Shown: in pieces, positions 1 to 8,930 of the stretch | Numbering within the stretch: position 1 is the first letter of the stretch | Layout of the letters: every line of letters begins with the position of its first letter | Assembly: GCF_007748115.1 (NCBI RefSeq) | Contig: NZ_CP036289.1 | Location: 6,324,001 to 6,388,000 of the forward strand | Source: Bremerella volcania | Lineage (GTDB): Bacteria; Planctomycetota; Planctomycetia; Pirellulales; Pirellulaceae | Reading direction: 5' to 3' | Length of the DNA: 64,000 nucleotides | Made by a program: the position numbers and the translations under genes | The notes under the pieces: generated by a model | The model's input: the letters and a program-made list of their open reading frames with translations, nothing else | Databases searched by the model: none | What the model was told of the DNA's origin: nothing

Positions 1-372
1 GGCAACCACGCTTTTGGCCGTGGATGGGTTCTTTTAGCTTCGCCATGTACATATGTCGGGAAACTGGTCCAAACCGCCACCACTGGGTACTTCGGCAATC
101 TGCGCGGGTCAGATAAGTCCAGACCTTCCGTCCTTGGTTAAATCGGCTATTCCGGTGGGTAGTCTGAGTCTTTATGAAGCTATCATGCCAAAAACCCCTA
201 TTCTTCCGAGTATGACAGTCATCCCCAATCTCCAGATCCTGCCGCTATCCCCGTAACCGACAAACTTTACTACAATCGTCGATTCAATCCTCTCCAGTCC
301 CCTCTCCCTTGGGAAGGGAGAGGGGACACGATTTCATAAGAATCTCAGTCCGCGACCACAGGAGTTTCCACG
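1..372. other. Left-edge region with no supportable gene
   Basis: No convincing gene is seen here. A short open frame at 53-256 has no recognisable domain and no Shine-Dalgarno sequence. Frame 1 stays open from the window edge to about 141 and could be the end of an upstream gene, but it matches nothing I recognise. The only clear structure is the palindromic repeat at 297-327. The first bases contain a weak CCACG/CGTGG hairpin followed by T-rich sequence, which might be the terminator of an upstream gene. Confidence 0.5.
297..327. repeat. Palindromic dispersed repeat (GTCCCCTC family), fused-arm form
   Basis: A perfect 14-bp inverted repeat with a 3-base loop: arm 297-310 (GTCCCCTCTCCCTT) and arm 314-327. 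It lies about 45 bases upstream of the topoisomerase gene. The same core recurs at 32775-32804, 34640-34668 and in the longer elements between 40 and 46 kb. No T-run follows, so a terminator is less likely than a REP-like element. Confidence 0.8.
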
Positions 373-2502
373 TTGTCGGAAGGCGCCACCACTACTGCGA
401 ACGGAACCGCAAAGCGTAAGAAGTCTGCTCCCCGCCGCGCGACGGCCGAAACGATGGCCAAGAAGCAGCGCGAGATCTCGGTGAGCGAGTTCTTCGCCAA
501 GAATCGCCATATGCTGGGTTTCGACAACCCGCGCAAGGCCCTGCTGACGACCATTAAGGAAGCCGTCGATAACTCGCTCGACGCGTGCGAAGAAGCAGGC
601 ATTCTGCCGGAAATCTGGGTACACGTCGAACAGACCGGCGAAAGCCGCTACAAGGCCGCCATCCAGGACAACGGGCCAGGCATTCTCAAGAAGCAAATCC
701 CGCTGATCTTCGGCAAGCTGCTGTACGGCTCGAAGTTCCACCGCCTGCGCATGAGCCGCGGCCAGCAAGGGATCGGCATCAGTGCCGCTGGTATGTATGC
801 CATTCTGACGACCGGCAAGCCGATTAAAATCGTCAGTAAAACAGGTGCCAAGAAGCCTGCCCACTACTACGAATTGCGGATCGATACCAAGGTCAACAAG
901 CCCGAGATCCTTAACGGCAAGGGAGACGGCGAAGACATCCCGCCCGGCGAAAAAGGGGAGAAGTACATCGAAGACCACGGCATCGAATGGGTCACCCATC
1001 ACGATCCCGAGAAGCCCGATGCCAAGCCCAAACCGATCGTTTCCGGCACGCGAGTCACGCTCGACCTGGAAGCCAAGTACCAGCGCGGCAAAGGAAGCGT
1101 CGACGAATACCTCGAGCAAACGGCCATCGCCAACCCGCACGTCACGCTGCACTACATCGACCCCAGCGGCAATCAGAAAACGTACCACCGTTCGACCGAC
1201 GTCTTGCCGCCGGAAGCGACCGAAATCAAGCCGCACCCGTACGGGGTCGAGCTGGGCCGGTTGGTTTCGATGTGCAAGGAAACGACCGAATCGAGCCTGT
1301 CCGGCTTTTTAACTACGTCGTTCTCGCGCGTCAGTCCTTCGATCGCCAAGCAGATCTGCGACAAGGCCAAGCTCAGCACGCGGATGCGGGTGAAGCGGAT
1401 CGATCGCGACCATGCCGAGCACCTGTACGCGGCGATTCAAGACACGAAGATCTCGAACCCGACGACCGACTGCATCGTGCCGATCGGCGAAGAGCAACTG
1501 CTCAAAGGTCTGCATAGCGTGGTGCCGGCCGAGTTCTACGCCGCCGCGACCCGTCCGCCGGCCGTTTACCGGGGCAATCCATTCCAGATCGAAGTCGCCC
1601 TGGCTTACGGCGGCAACGTCGAAACGCAGAAGATCACCAAGGATCTGCTGAAAGAACTGCTGTACGAAACCGATGCCCGCACCGTGCGGCAGTTTTTGAT
1701 CCTCACGTTCAATGGCCTTGGCCCCGATGCGGCCGACAAGATCATCAAGCAGTCGAAGGTCGGCACGCGAAAGAGCCCCAACAAGCTCAAGCCGAAGGAG
1801 ATCGACCACCTCTTCGAAGCGATGCAGAACGTCAACGTCAACGAGGGGCAGTCGATGCAGGTTTACCGGTACGCCAACCGCGTGCCGCTGCAGTTCCAGC
1901 ACGGCGACTGTGCGATCACCAAGACCATCGCCCAGACCAACTGGCGTTCGTATGGCCTTTCGCAGTCGCGCGGCAACTTGCCCAGCGGCCCGGTCACCAT
2001 CATGGTACACATCGCCAGCGTCTGGGTTCCCTTCACCAATCAGGCCAAGGAAGCGGTTGCCAGCTACGATGAAATCCAGAAGGAAATGCGGCTCGCTTTG
2101 CAAACCGTCGGACGCAAGCTCGGCATGTTCCTCCGCCGCCGCATGAAAGTGAAGCAGCAGGCGGACCGCCGCAGCATCTTCCGCCGTTACCTGGGCGAAG
2201 TCGCCCAGGCCGTCAGCGACATCAACGGTACCGATAAGGAAGACATCTACGAAAAGCTACTGGAAGTCGCCAAGAAGAAGACGGCCGAAGCGGACATGGT
2301 CCTCGACGAAAGTGGCAAGGCCGTCGATCCGTCGCTCGCCAATTACGGCGGCGGCGTGCTGATCGTCGACAAAGATGACGACGCGATGCTGGCCGACATG
2401 CTCAATCGGCCGACCGAGTCAGAAACCAGCGCGGCGGCTTCGGACAAGCCGAAGAGCAAACAGACCGATTTGTTCGACGAAGAAGACGGCGACGAAGATT
2501 AG
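373..2502 (+). CDS. top6B: DNA topoisomerase VI subunit B
   Basis: ATP-binding subunit of the type IIB topoisomerase, which with subunit A passes one DNA duplex through another in the cytoplasm. The 709-residue product has a GHKL ATPase fold near the N-terminus: an N box around residues 63-72 (EAVDNSLDAC), the G1 motif DNGPGI at 99-104, and the glycine-rich lid SRGQQGIGISAAG from about 128. A transducer-like region follows, ending in an acidic tail. The TTG start at 373 is chosen because AGGAG at 360-364 lies 8 bases upstream; the next in-frame ATG is at 454. No subunit A gene is next to it downstream; it may lie beyond the left edge. The family is mainly archaeal and plant, with scattered bacterial occurrences. 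Confidence 0.93.
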   Translation: MSEGATTTANGTAKRKKSAPRRATAETMAKKQREISVSEFFAKNRHMLGFDNPRKALLTTIKEAVDNSLDACEEAGILPEIWVHVEQTGESRYKAAIQDNGPGILKKQIPLIFGKLLYGSKFHRLRMSRGQQGIGISAAGMYAILTTGKPIKIVSKTGAKKPAHYYELRIDTKVNKPEILNGKGDGEDIPPGEKGEKYIEDHGIEWVTHHDPEKPDAKPKPIVSGTRVTLDLEAKYQRGKGSVDEYLEQTAIANPHVTLHYIDPSGNQKTYHRSTDVLPPEATEIKPHPYGVELGRLVSMCKETTESSLSGFLTTSFSRVSPSIAKQICDKAKLSTRMRVKRIDRDHAEHLYAAIQDTKISNPTTDCIVPIGEEQLLKGLHSVVPAEFYAAATRPPAVYRGNPFQIEVALAYGGNVETQKITKDLLKELLYETDARTVRQFLILTFNGLGPDAADKIIKQSKVGTRKSPNKLKPKEIDHLFEAMQNVNVNEGQSMQVYRYANRVPLQFQHGDCAITKTIAQTNWRSYGLSQSRGNLPSGPVTIMVHIASVWVPFTNQAKEAVASYDEIQKEMRLALQTVGRKLGMFLRRRMKVKQQADRRSIFRRYLGEVAQAVSDINGTDKEDIYEKLLEVAKKKTAEADMVLDESGKAVDPSLANYGGGVLIVDKDDDAMLADMLNRPTESETSAAASDKPKSKQTDLFDEEDGDED

Positions 2503-2742
2503 CCGTGTCGTGACAAGACGCAATCACGCAGGTCATTCTGGGCCGTGAGTTGACGGCTGCAATGGTTCTCATAACTCGCTTAATTTTCTCAACACTTATC
2601 CGCCACTCTAGGGGCTTCTGTCGTAAAGGTTTTCTAGAGTCTGGATATCTTTCACCATCGGATCCCCCCTCCGGTATTGTGGGCGGTGCCATGCCGGTTA
2701 GCACGTTACGGACAATTCTTCTCTTTTCCTGATTAAATTGCA

Positions 2743-2771
2743 TTGACACAAACTCTTCAAGGAGATATCAC
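2743..2771 (+). promoter_or_regulatory. Putative sigma-70-type promoter of the DUF1559 gene
   Basis: A perfect TTGACA at 2743-2748 is followed after 17 bases by TATCAC at 2766-2771 (4 of 6 matches to TATAAT). It points at the prepilin-like gene starting at 2842. This is motif matching only; planctomycete promoters are poorly characterised. Confidence 0.3.
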
Positions 2772-2817
2772 GGGATAGTGGGCGTATTGCCCCATTTTCA
2801 TTTTTATCCCGTTCTCC
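2761..2817 (+). promoter_or_regulatory. Stem-loop in the leader of the DUF1559 gene
   Basis: GGAG at 2761-2764 can pair with CTCC at 2814-2817, and ACGGGATA at 2770-2777 pairs perfectly with TATCCCGT at 2805-2812. The loop is about 27 bases and pyrimidine-rich. The structure ends 24 bases before the start codon, so it could affect translation or mRNA stability. Function is inferred only. Confidence 0.4.
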
Positions 2818-2841
2818 TGCGTCTTTACTAAGGACTTCCCC

Positions 2842-3840
2842 ATGAAAAAGCGAGCCTTCACGCTCGTCGAGCTGCTGGTGGTCATTGCCATTATTGGCGT
2901 TCTGATTGCCCTCTTACTGCCTGCGGTTCAGCAGGCACGCGAAGCTGCGCGGCGCATGCAATGCAACAACAATCTCAAGCAAATCGGTCTGGGCCTGCAC
3001 AATTTCCATGACACGTTCGGCGAATTTCCCGCCGCTTACAGCTTCAACGATCAGGCCAACGCGGCCGCGTGGGTCAAAGCCTGGGGCTGGGGCGCACGGA
3101 TCTTGCCATTCATTGAGCAATCAGCCCTGCACGATCAGTTGGGTGTGACGACCCAAGAATTCAACACGCTTTTGCCGGGCAACAACTCTTCCAGCTGGCC
3201 AGCCGCAGGGGTTGCCCTGATGCGAACGCCTCTGGACGCGTACATCTGCCCCAGCGATCCCGGCGACGACATCAACACTTCGGTCGACTTCTGCCATACC
3301 GGAGGTCCCGATACGACCAAGCCTGCCAAAAGCAACTACGCCGGCGTGATGGGACACTACACGACCAACTGGAATGCATCGGCCACGGCCGCCGTCCCTA
3401 ACAAGCACGGTATGATGAATCCTCAGAAGGGGATCCGCATGGCCGACATCACCGATGGAACCAGTAACACGTTTGCCATTGGCGAACGCGACTCTCTGCA
3501 TCACGCAGCCTACTGGGTTGGCACCGGCAATGTGAACTCCGAAGACTCCTGGTCTTCCCCTAAGGCTATCGGTCGTACGTTTGGCCAAAAGGTAAATCAG
3601 CCGCTGGTGGGACGTTTCTACCTGGCGTTCTCCAGTCTGCACCCAGGCGGCGCGAACTTCCTCTATGCCGACGGCAGCGTTCATTTCATCAGCGAAACGA
3701 TCGACTCCCGCGAAGGGCTCAAGAACGACGGTAACCCGGCTGCCTGGTACGACTCGTACGACTCGCTCGATAAGTCGACTGTCGGCGTTTATCAGAAGCT
3801 GGGCCTGCGCGATGACGGCCAGCCTCTTGGTTCGTACTAA
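2842..3840 (+). CDS. DUF1559 domain prepilin-like protein
   Basis: A 332-residue type IV pilin/pseudopilin-like protein of the family strongly expanded in planctomycetes. The N-terminus has the prepilin peptidase site and hydrophobic helix ([11 protein letters not shown] at residues 2-12), then the hallmark [14 protein letters not shown] and [11 protein letters not shown]. The C-terminal part has the family H-X9-DG motif (HPGG...YADGSVHF). It is presumably exported and assembled or anchored via the helix; the function of the family is not established. Its lipoprotein neighbour starts 20 bases downstream, a pairing common in these genomes. A second member lies at 40331. Confidence 0.92.
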   Translation: MKKRAFTLVELLVVIAIIGVLIALLLPAVQQAREAARRMQCNNNLKQIGLGLHNFHDTFGEFPAAYSFNDQANAAAWVKAWGWGARILPFIEQSALHDQLGVTTQEFNTLLPGNNSSSWPAAGVALMRTPLDAYICPSDPGDDINTSVDFCHTGGPDTTKPAKSNYAGVMGHYTTNWNASATAAVPNKHGMMNPQKGIRMADITDGTSNTFAIGERDSLHHAAYWVGTGNVNSEDSWSSPKAIGRTFGQKVNQPLVGRFYLAFSSLHPGGANFLYADGSVHFISETIDSREGLKNDGNPAAWYDSYDSLDKSTVGVYQKLGLRDDGQPLGSY

Positions 3841-3860
3841 ACACGCAGGGAGGTTTTCAC

Positions 3861-4313
3861 ATGCACAAGATGACACTACGCGCCTGCGGGCTCTCTAAGC
3901 TACTGTCCGCTGTCCTTTTGGCAGCGGCGGTCGGTTGCGGTGGCAGCGGTTTGCCGTCATTAACCGGTACGGTCACAATTGACGGCAAACCGGCGCCAGC
4001 CGGTGTGGCGATTCAGTTCTCACCCATCGCTGAAGGAGGCTCCCCTTCCTACGCACAGACCGATGAACAGGGAAAGTACGAGGCCCAGTTCTCGTTCAAC
4101 AAGACAGGCATCCAGCCTGGCGAGCACTCGGTCAAACTGATCCCCGGCTCGGTCGTAACCCCGATGCCGGAGATCGGCCCCGATGGCCGCCCGGTCGGAC
4201 CACCGCCCAAGAACCCTTTGGCAAATCTCCCCAAATCTTACTGGGAAGAGATCGAAGTGATTCAGGTCGATGCCGGCAGCAACACGCATGATATTGCGCT
4301 AGTGTCGGAGTAA
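3861..4313 (+). CDS. Small lipoprotein with carboxypeptidase-regulatory-like fold
   Basis: A 150-residue lipoprotein: a hydrophobic signal ends in the lipobox AAVGC with the lipidated cysteine at residue 26. The mature part looks like a small beta-sandwich (GTVTIDGKPAPAGVAIQF, then DEQGKYEAQF), as in the carboxypeptidase-regulatory-like proteins often found after DUF1559 genes in planctomycetes. The start is supported by AGGGAGG at 3846-3852. It probably sits in an operon with the preceding prepilin-like gene. The precise role is unknown. Confidence 0.8.
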   Translation: MHKMTLRACGLSKLLSAVLLAAAVGCGGSGLPSLTGTVTIDGKPAPAGVAIQFSPIAEGGSPSYAQTDEQGKYEAQFSFNKTGIQPGEHSVKLIPGSVVTPMPEIGPDGRPVGPPPKNPLANLPKSYWEEIEVIQVDAGSNTHDIALVSE

Positions 4314-4336
4314 GAGACTAAACCCGAGCCGTGTGA

Positions 4337-5695
4337 TTACACATTCTCCACCGTCGGGTGCATCCAGTCGCCGCGGTACTCGCGGGCCAACAGCTGGTTT
4401 GCCTCGTCGTCTCCCTTCACGTTGCCTGATTCGGCGTCCCACGCTAGGCTGCGGCCGAGCTGCAGGGACATGTTGGCCAGGATGCAGCTGGCGGTAGAGA
4501 TGTGTCCTTGTTCGATGTCGGCCACGGGGCGGCCGCGCTCTTCAATCGCTTTCAGGAAGTCGCGCTGGTGGGCCCGGTTGGCGGCGGCGACGTGTTGTTC
4601 GAGGTCCTTCTCGTGCTCGTCTTCCGGGTACTTATCCCACTCGGTCTTCGGCGCGCCTGTAAGGGTCGCTTCCTTCTTGCCTTTGGGGAAGAACTCGTAC
4701 TTGTTCACGCTCGCTTTCAAGGTTCCCTTGTCGCCGTACAGAAACACGGCCCACGGGTAATCGCGGTCAGGGGCATCGCCGTAGGTGCGATGCGTCCAGA
4801 CGACGTCCAACTGGTCGAAATCAAACGTCGCGACCTGGGTGTCTGGCACGTTGCCGGTGGCATCGGTGTACACATACGTTCCGCCGCGGCTGTTGACGCT
4901 GTTGGGCCAGCCCAGATCGAGCATCCAACGAACCGTGTCGAGCATGTGGATGCACATGTCTCCCATGATCCCGTTGCCGAACTCCTGGAACATTCGCCAG
5001 CTGCGCGGGTGCATCACCGGGTTGAAAGGCAGCTTCGGGGCCGGACCGGTCCACATCTCGAAATCGAGATACTCCGGCGGTGGGCAATTTTCGGCCTTGC
5101 GATTGCGCCCCATGCCGTAGTAGCAGCAAATCTCGGCGTGCCCGATCGTGCCGAGCAGGCCCGCATTAATCACCTTATCGCGGGCCTCGATCAGATGCGC
5201 CGTGCTCCGCCGCTGGGTGCCAACCTGTACGACGCGATCGTACTTGCGAGCCGCGGCTAACATCGCCTGGCCTTCAACGATATCGCGGCTGATCGGCTTC
5301 TGGCAGTAAACGTCCGCCCCGGCCTGGCAGGCCTCGATCATCGCCAGTGCGTGCCAATGATCCGGCGTGCCGACCAGGCAGATATCGAGATCCTTCTCGG
5401 CCAGCATTTTCCGATAGTCGCCATACTGCCGCGGCTGCTTGCCTGACTTCTGCCGCGAAGCCACCAGTTCGGCCGCCCCGGTGAGCATCTGCGAATCGAC
5501 GTCGCAAAGCGAAACGACTTCCACCGGAGCTACCTGAATCAACCGCATCAAGTCGCACTTGCCATACCACCCACAGCCAATCAGCCCGACCCGCTTTGGC
5601 TTAATGTCAAGCAGATCCTGCGCCCAGGTCGACCGAGGCAGCGAAGAAACAGCAGTCACAGCGGCAGCCGTCGTAAGAAACTGGCGACGATCCAT
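4337..5695 (-). CDS. Gfo/Idh/MocA family oxidoreductase with Tat signal
   Basis: A 452-residue NAD(P)-dependent oxidoreductase of the glucose-fructose oxidoreductase/inositol dehydrogenase superfamily. The N-terminal MDRRQFLTTAAA is a twin-arginine signal, so it is probably exported folded. A Rossmann motif follows (VGLIGCGWYGK), then the sugar-dehydrogenase Lys motif as YCQKPIS, where many relatives have EKP. The C-terminal substrate domain has GNGIMGDMCIHMLD. Planctomycetes carry dozens of such proteins, thought to act on sugars from complex polysaccharides; the substrate here is unknown. AGGAG lies 7 bases before the ATG. Confidence 0.9.
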   Translation of the reverse strand: MDRRQFLTTAAAVTAVSSLPRSTWAQDLLDIKPKRVGLIGCGWYGKCDLMRLIQVAPVEVVSLCDVDSQMLTGAAELVASRQKSGKQPRQYGDYRKMLAEKDLDICLVGTPDHWHALAMIEACQAGADVYCQKPISRDIVEGQAMLAAARKYDRVVQVGTQRRSTAHLIEARDKVINAGLLGTIGHAEICCYYGMGRNRKAENCPPPEYLDFEMWTGPAPKLPFNPVMHPRSWRMFQEFGNGIMGDMCIHMLDTVRWMLDLGWPNSVNSRGGTYVYTDATGNVPDTQVATFDFDQLDVVWTHRTYGDAPDRDYPWAVFLYGDKGTLKASVNKYEFFPKGKKEATLTGAPKTEWDKYPEDEHEKDLEQHVAAANRAHQRDFLKAIEERGRPVADIEQGHISTASCILANMSLQLGRSLAWDAESGNVKGDDEANQLLAREYRGDWMHPTVENV

Positions 5696-5844
5696 GAGGA
5701 GGCTCCTGGAGAAAAGACTGGGGCAAGGGTGCGGATGCGATTATTGTACTTTAAGATGAGACGAAGACACGAACAATCAAGGTGGCCTAGCGCAACCTTT
5801 GGGTCAACCTTCGTCAGGCATGCCACGATTCGGGAGATGTCTTC

Positions 5845-6288
5845 TTGCTGTTCCTCTTTGTATTCACCATTTTCGTGTTGGTCGGCGGCTTCACGCTGCT
5901 GCTGCTCGCATCGCTCGGAGATTGGCGGCGCCTGGCGAAGTCCTTTCATGCCCGCCACAAACCAGACGGGAAGACTTTTCACTTTCGCAGCGCCGCCGTC
6001 GGAATGGTTTCTTATGGGAACATTCTGACCGTCTGCATTTCGGCCGAGGGGCTTTACCTTGCCGTCTTCTTTCCGTTTCGCCCCATGCACCCGCCACTGC
6101 TGATTCCCTGGGAAAAAATCACCGCGGTGCGCGAGAAGAATACCTTTTCGCAGCGGAGATATCGACTCAGCATTGGGTCGCCCGAGTGGGCCAGCCTGAC
6201 TTTGCCGGAAGATATCGTCCGCGAGATCAAGTCTTTCATGGCTGAGAAAAAGTCAACTTCGGACGAGCCGCTGGTCCAATCAGAATAG
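5845..6288 (+). CDS. Small N-terminally anchored membrane protein (paralogue of 9677 gene)
   Basis: A 147-residue protein starting with one long hydrophobic helix (residues 1-22), then GDWRRLAKSFHAR and a soluble part containing GLYLAVFFPFRPMHPPLLIP. I do not recognise the family. It is clearly paralogous to the 139-residue product at 9677-10096; both share GDW, LAKSF, KPDGK, RPMHPPLLIPW and PEWAS blocks. The TTG start is supported by GGGAG about 8 bases upstream, and the paralogue also uses TTG. The RPMHPPLLIPW segment resembles a PH-like or membrane-edge beta strand, but this is a guess. Confidence 0.75.
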   Translation: MLFLFVFTIFVLVGGFTLLLLASLGDWRRLAKSFHARHKPDGKTFHFRSAAVGMVSYGNILTVCISAEGLYLAVFFPFRPMHPPLLIPWEKITAVREKNTFSQRRYRLSIGSPEWASLTLPEDIVREIKSFMAEKKSTSDEPLVQSE

Positions 6289-6424
6289 GGGAACCGCCGT
6301 CTTGCCGATTACGTCACAGCGCCGACGCGGCAGTGCTAACAGTGAAGAAGAGTAGTTTGTCAAACATCATCTGATTATCATATTGCTACAACCTCTCTTA
6401 ACCTCTGCCAATGACAAAGAAGAC

Positions 6425-7294
6425 ATGGCAAAAAAACAAGTCCAGCCAGAGAATTCCAAATCGAGCCAACAACAAAAGACGTGCTTTATTGTTACGCCGA
6501 TTGGTGCCAAAGATTCGGCGACCAGACGTTCTGCGGAAGGTTTATTAAATGCAGTCATTCGACCTGTGATGGAGGACTTGGGTTACGACGTTAAGGTTGC
6601 CCATGAAATTGCCACTCCAGGCTCTATAACAAAACAAGTTATTGAGTTGTTGCTTTCAGCCGAGGTGGTGATCGCTAACTTGACTGACTTGAACCCAAAT
6701 GTAATGTACGAACTGGCAGTGAGACATGCTAAGCGACTACCCGTCGTGTCATTCGCAGAGGACGGAACAAAACTTCCATTCGATATCGCGGACGAAAGAA
6801 CAATCTTCTACCAAAACGATCTATACGGAGTAGACGCTGCTTCACGAGCCTTAAGGGAATCAATTGAAGTTGTTACGCAGGAAGATTACAGCTGCGACAA
6901 CCCAATCTATCGTGCAGCCACGTCTCTCTTAATTCAGGTATCTCCTGATACCCCTGAACCTGACAAGTACTTGGCGAAACGAATGGACTCAATAGAAGCA
7001 GCAATTCAAGATATCGCCAGACAAGGAGGTGAAATGGGGGCTTCCGCTTCCAGTAGCCGTGCCCGCGTGACTGGGCGAAAAATAAAGTGGATCATCGAAG
7101 GTGACAACGAGGAACTAGCCCAACTCAAGAAGAGTCTGTCTCAAGTACCTTATGTAAGCTATGTGACTTTGAAAGGATCGAGGATGTCCTTTGTTCAAAC
7201 ATCAGACAACTATCAGCTAGAACGAAGAAAGATCGATCGAATACTCGATGCCTTTAATGCAACGGTCGTGAACAAGGTTACCATGCACGAATGA
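6425..7294 (+). CDS. Nucleoside 2-deoxyribosyltransferase-like protein with unknown C-terminal domain
   Basis: A 289-residue protein. Residues 20-105 match the deoxyribosyltransferase-like/TIR-like Rossmann group: CFIVTPIG at 20-27, then NLTDLNPNVMYELAVRHA at 85-102 with the likely catalytic Glu96. Such domains hydrolyse or sense nucleotides and often occur in prokaryotic conflict systems. A linker and a separate domain (about 215-289) follow, which I cannot assign. The ATG at 6425 is preferred, with an AAGAAG-type upstream sequence; a TTG at 6383 has none. The gene is visibly more A/T-rich than its neighbours, suggesting transfer. No partner defence gene is seen. Confidence 0.7.
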   Translation: MAKKQVQPENSKSSQQQKTCFIVTPIGAKDSATRRSAEGLLNAVIRPVMEDLGYDVKVAHEIATPGSITKQVIELLLSAEVVIANLTDLNPNVMYELAVRHAKRLPVVSFAEDGTKLPFDIADERTIFYQNDLYGVDAASRALRESIEVVTQEDYSCDNPIYRAATSLLIQVSPDTPEPDKYLAKRMDSIEAAIQDIARQGGEMGASASSSRARVTGRKIKWIIEGDNEELAQLKKSLSQVPYVSYVTLKGSRMSFVQTSDNYQLERRKIDRILDAFNATVVNKVTMHE

Positions 7295-7422
7295 CAGCTA
7301 AGACACGAAACAAATACTTTGCCCTAAATGGCGCCAATGAGCTTGAAACGGTGTTCGCAACTGAATTGTAGCGAGAAGATAGCACAGAACTCCTACCACC
7401 TAATTTCCATCCCAGCCTTGCT

Positions 7423-8916
7423 ATGAAATACAACACTCTTCTAGTCTCTTTCCTGGCTTCGTTCACTCTCTTCGGCCTATTGGCCGTTCCTTCTTTCTCG
7501 GCCGATCGCCCGAACATCGTGTGGATCTTCGCCGAAGACATGAATGACTGGATGGGCTGCTACGGCGACGACACCGTACCCACGCCCAACATCGACGCAC
7601 TCGCCAGCGGCGGCGTGCAGTTCCATCGTGCTTACATGCCGGCCGGCGTTTGTTCGGCGACGCGTTCAGCGATTGCCTTGGGCGCGATGCAAACGAGCCT
7701 GGGCGTTCACAACCATCGCAGCTCGCGTCAGCGCTACCCCGGCGAAGAGATCCGTCTTCCCAAGGAGAACAAGACGGTCTACCAAACGCTACGTGCCGGC
7801 GGCTATCACGTGATCAACTACGGCCCCAAGAGCGACTTCAATTTCTTATGGGCTTCGCAGAATGAGAAAGAACTGAACCGGCCCAAGGGGACCAGCGCGA
7901 TCCCTGCCGAGTCAGACGAAGATTTGCTGTACGACGTGAACGTGCTTGCCTGGGCACCGTCAGGCAACCTGCTGCCGCAGCTACTCAAAGAGTGCCCCGA
8001 CGATAAACCGGTGTTCCTTCAGCTGCAACTCAAGGGAGGAAAAAACAGCGGCAAGTTCGAAGGCTTTCCCGCCGGAAAGACCTCGCCTGAGGACGTCGAG
8101 GTGATGCCCTACTATGCCGATCTGCCCAGCGTTCGAAGCGAGATCGCGCATCACTACGACTGTATCCGCCAAACCGACGAAGAGCTCGGGCAGATCGTGA
8201 AGACGCTCAAAGAGCACGGCTTCGACAAGAACACCGTCGTTTTCTTTTTCACCGATCACGGCATGAAACTGCCGCGGCACAAACAGTGGCTCTATGAAGG
8301 GAGCATCCGCGTTCCCTTGGTGATCGCCGGGCCAGGCATCCCGGCCGGTACCACGCGCGACGACCTGGTCAGCGGCATCGACATCACCGGCACCACGCTC
8401 GCCCTGGCAGGGATTCCGCAACCCAAGCACATGGAAGCGAAGGACTTCTTCGCCAGCGACTTCCAGCGAGACTTCGTCATTAGTGCCCGCGACCGCTGCG
8501 ACTACACTATCGAACGCGTCCGCGCGGTCACCGGCCAGCGGCTGAAATACCTTCGCAACTTCAAGACCGATCGTCCCTTCATGCAGCCCCAATACCGCGA
8601 CGGCCAGGCGTTCATGAAAGACCTCAAAGCATACTACCAGGCCGGCAAAATGAACGATATCGAAAGCTTCATCATGTCGGAGACGCGCGTGCCGGAAGAA
8701 CTGTACGACCTGAAAAACGATCCCGACGAAATCCACAACCTGGCTACCGATCCGGCGTACCAAGAGCAACTCGAAAAGTACCGCGGCATTCTCGACCAGT
8801 GGATCGAGCAAACCGGCGACCAAGGGCAATACGACGAATCGGTCGCGTCGCTCAAAGGGGTGCTGAAACAATGGAGCAAGCAGGCCGTGAACCCGGAGTA
8901 TGACAAGGCGCGGTAA
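7423..8916 (+). CDS. Exported sulfatase (sulfoglucosamine sulfohydrolase-like)
   Basis: A 497-residue sulfatase that would cleave sulfate esters or N-sulfates from sulfated polysaccharides. A Sec signal ends near residue 26 (SFSA), so it is exported. The formylglycine site is CSATR with Cys77, the variant of the CxPxR motif seen in heparan N-sulfatase-like enzymes. Metal-binding parts include AEDMNDW at 37-43 and FFTDHGMKLPRHKQWLYE; the C-terminal region has EELYDLKNDPDEIHNL, typical of the family. Sulfatase abundance is characteristic of marine planctomycetes. Modification needs a formylglycine-generating enzyme, not in this window. The substrate is inferred. Confidence 0.93.
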   Translation: MKYNTLLVSFLASFTLFGLLAVPSFSADRPNIVWIFAEDMNDWMGCYGDDTVPTPNIDALASGGVQFHRAYMPAGVCSATRSAIALGAMQTSLGVHNHRSSRQRYPGEEIRLPKENKTVYQTLRAGGYHVINYGPKSDFNFLWASQNEKELNRPKGTSAIPAESDEDLLYDVNVLAWAPSGNLLPQLLKECPDDKPVFLQLQLKGGKNSGKFEGFPAGKTSPEDVEVMPYYADLPSVRSEIAHHYDCIRQTDEELGQIVKTLKEHGFDKNTVVFFFTDHGMKLPRHKQWLYEGSIRVPLVIAGPGIPAGTTRDDLVSGIDITGTTLALAGIPQPKHMEAKDFFASDFQRDFVISARDRCDYTIERVRAVTGQRLKYLRNFKTDRPFMQPQYRDGQAFMKDLKAYYQAGKMNDIESFIMSETRVPEELYDLKNDPDEIHNLATDPAYQEQLEKYRGILDQWIEQTGDQGQYDESVASLKGVLKQWSKQAVNPEYDKAR

Positions 8917-8930
8917 GGGGACGACCAATC

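Larger units (their letters stand above)
2503..2841. other. Intergenic region with possible leader of the DUF1559 gene
   Basis: No gene is seen. The right half holds a plausible sigma-70 promoter (TTGACA at 2743-2748, then TATCAC 17 bases later at 2766) and a stem-loop at 2761-2817. The stem-loop is annotated separately. The left half shows nothing I can assign. Confidence 0.5.

Noticed and set aside
53-256. Short forward ORF near the left edge
   Set aside because: No Shine-Dalgarno sequence, no domain, and irregular composition.
334-1236. Reverse-strand open frame opposite topoisomerase VI B
   Set aside because: Topoisomerase motifs lie on the forward strand; no domain is seen on the reverse.
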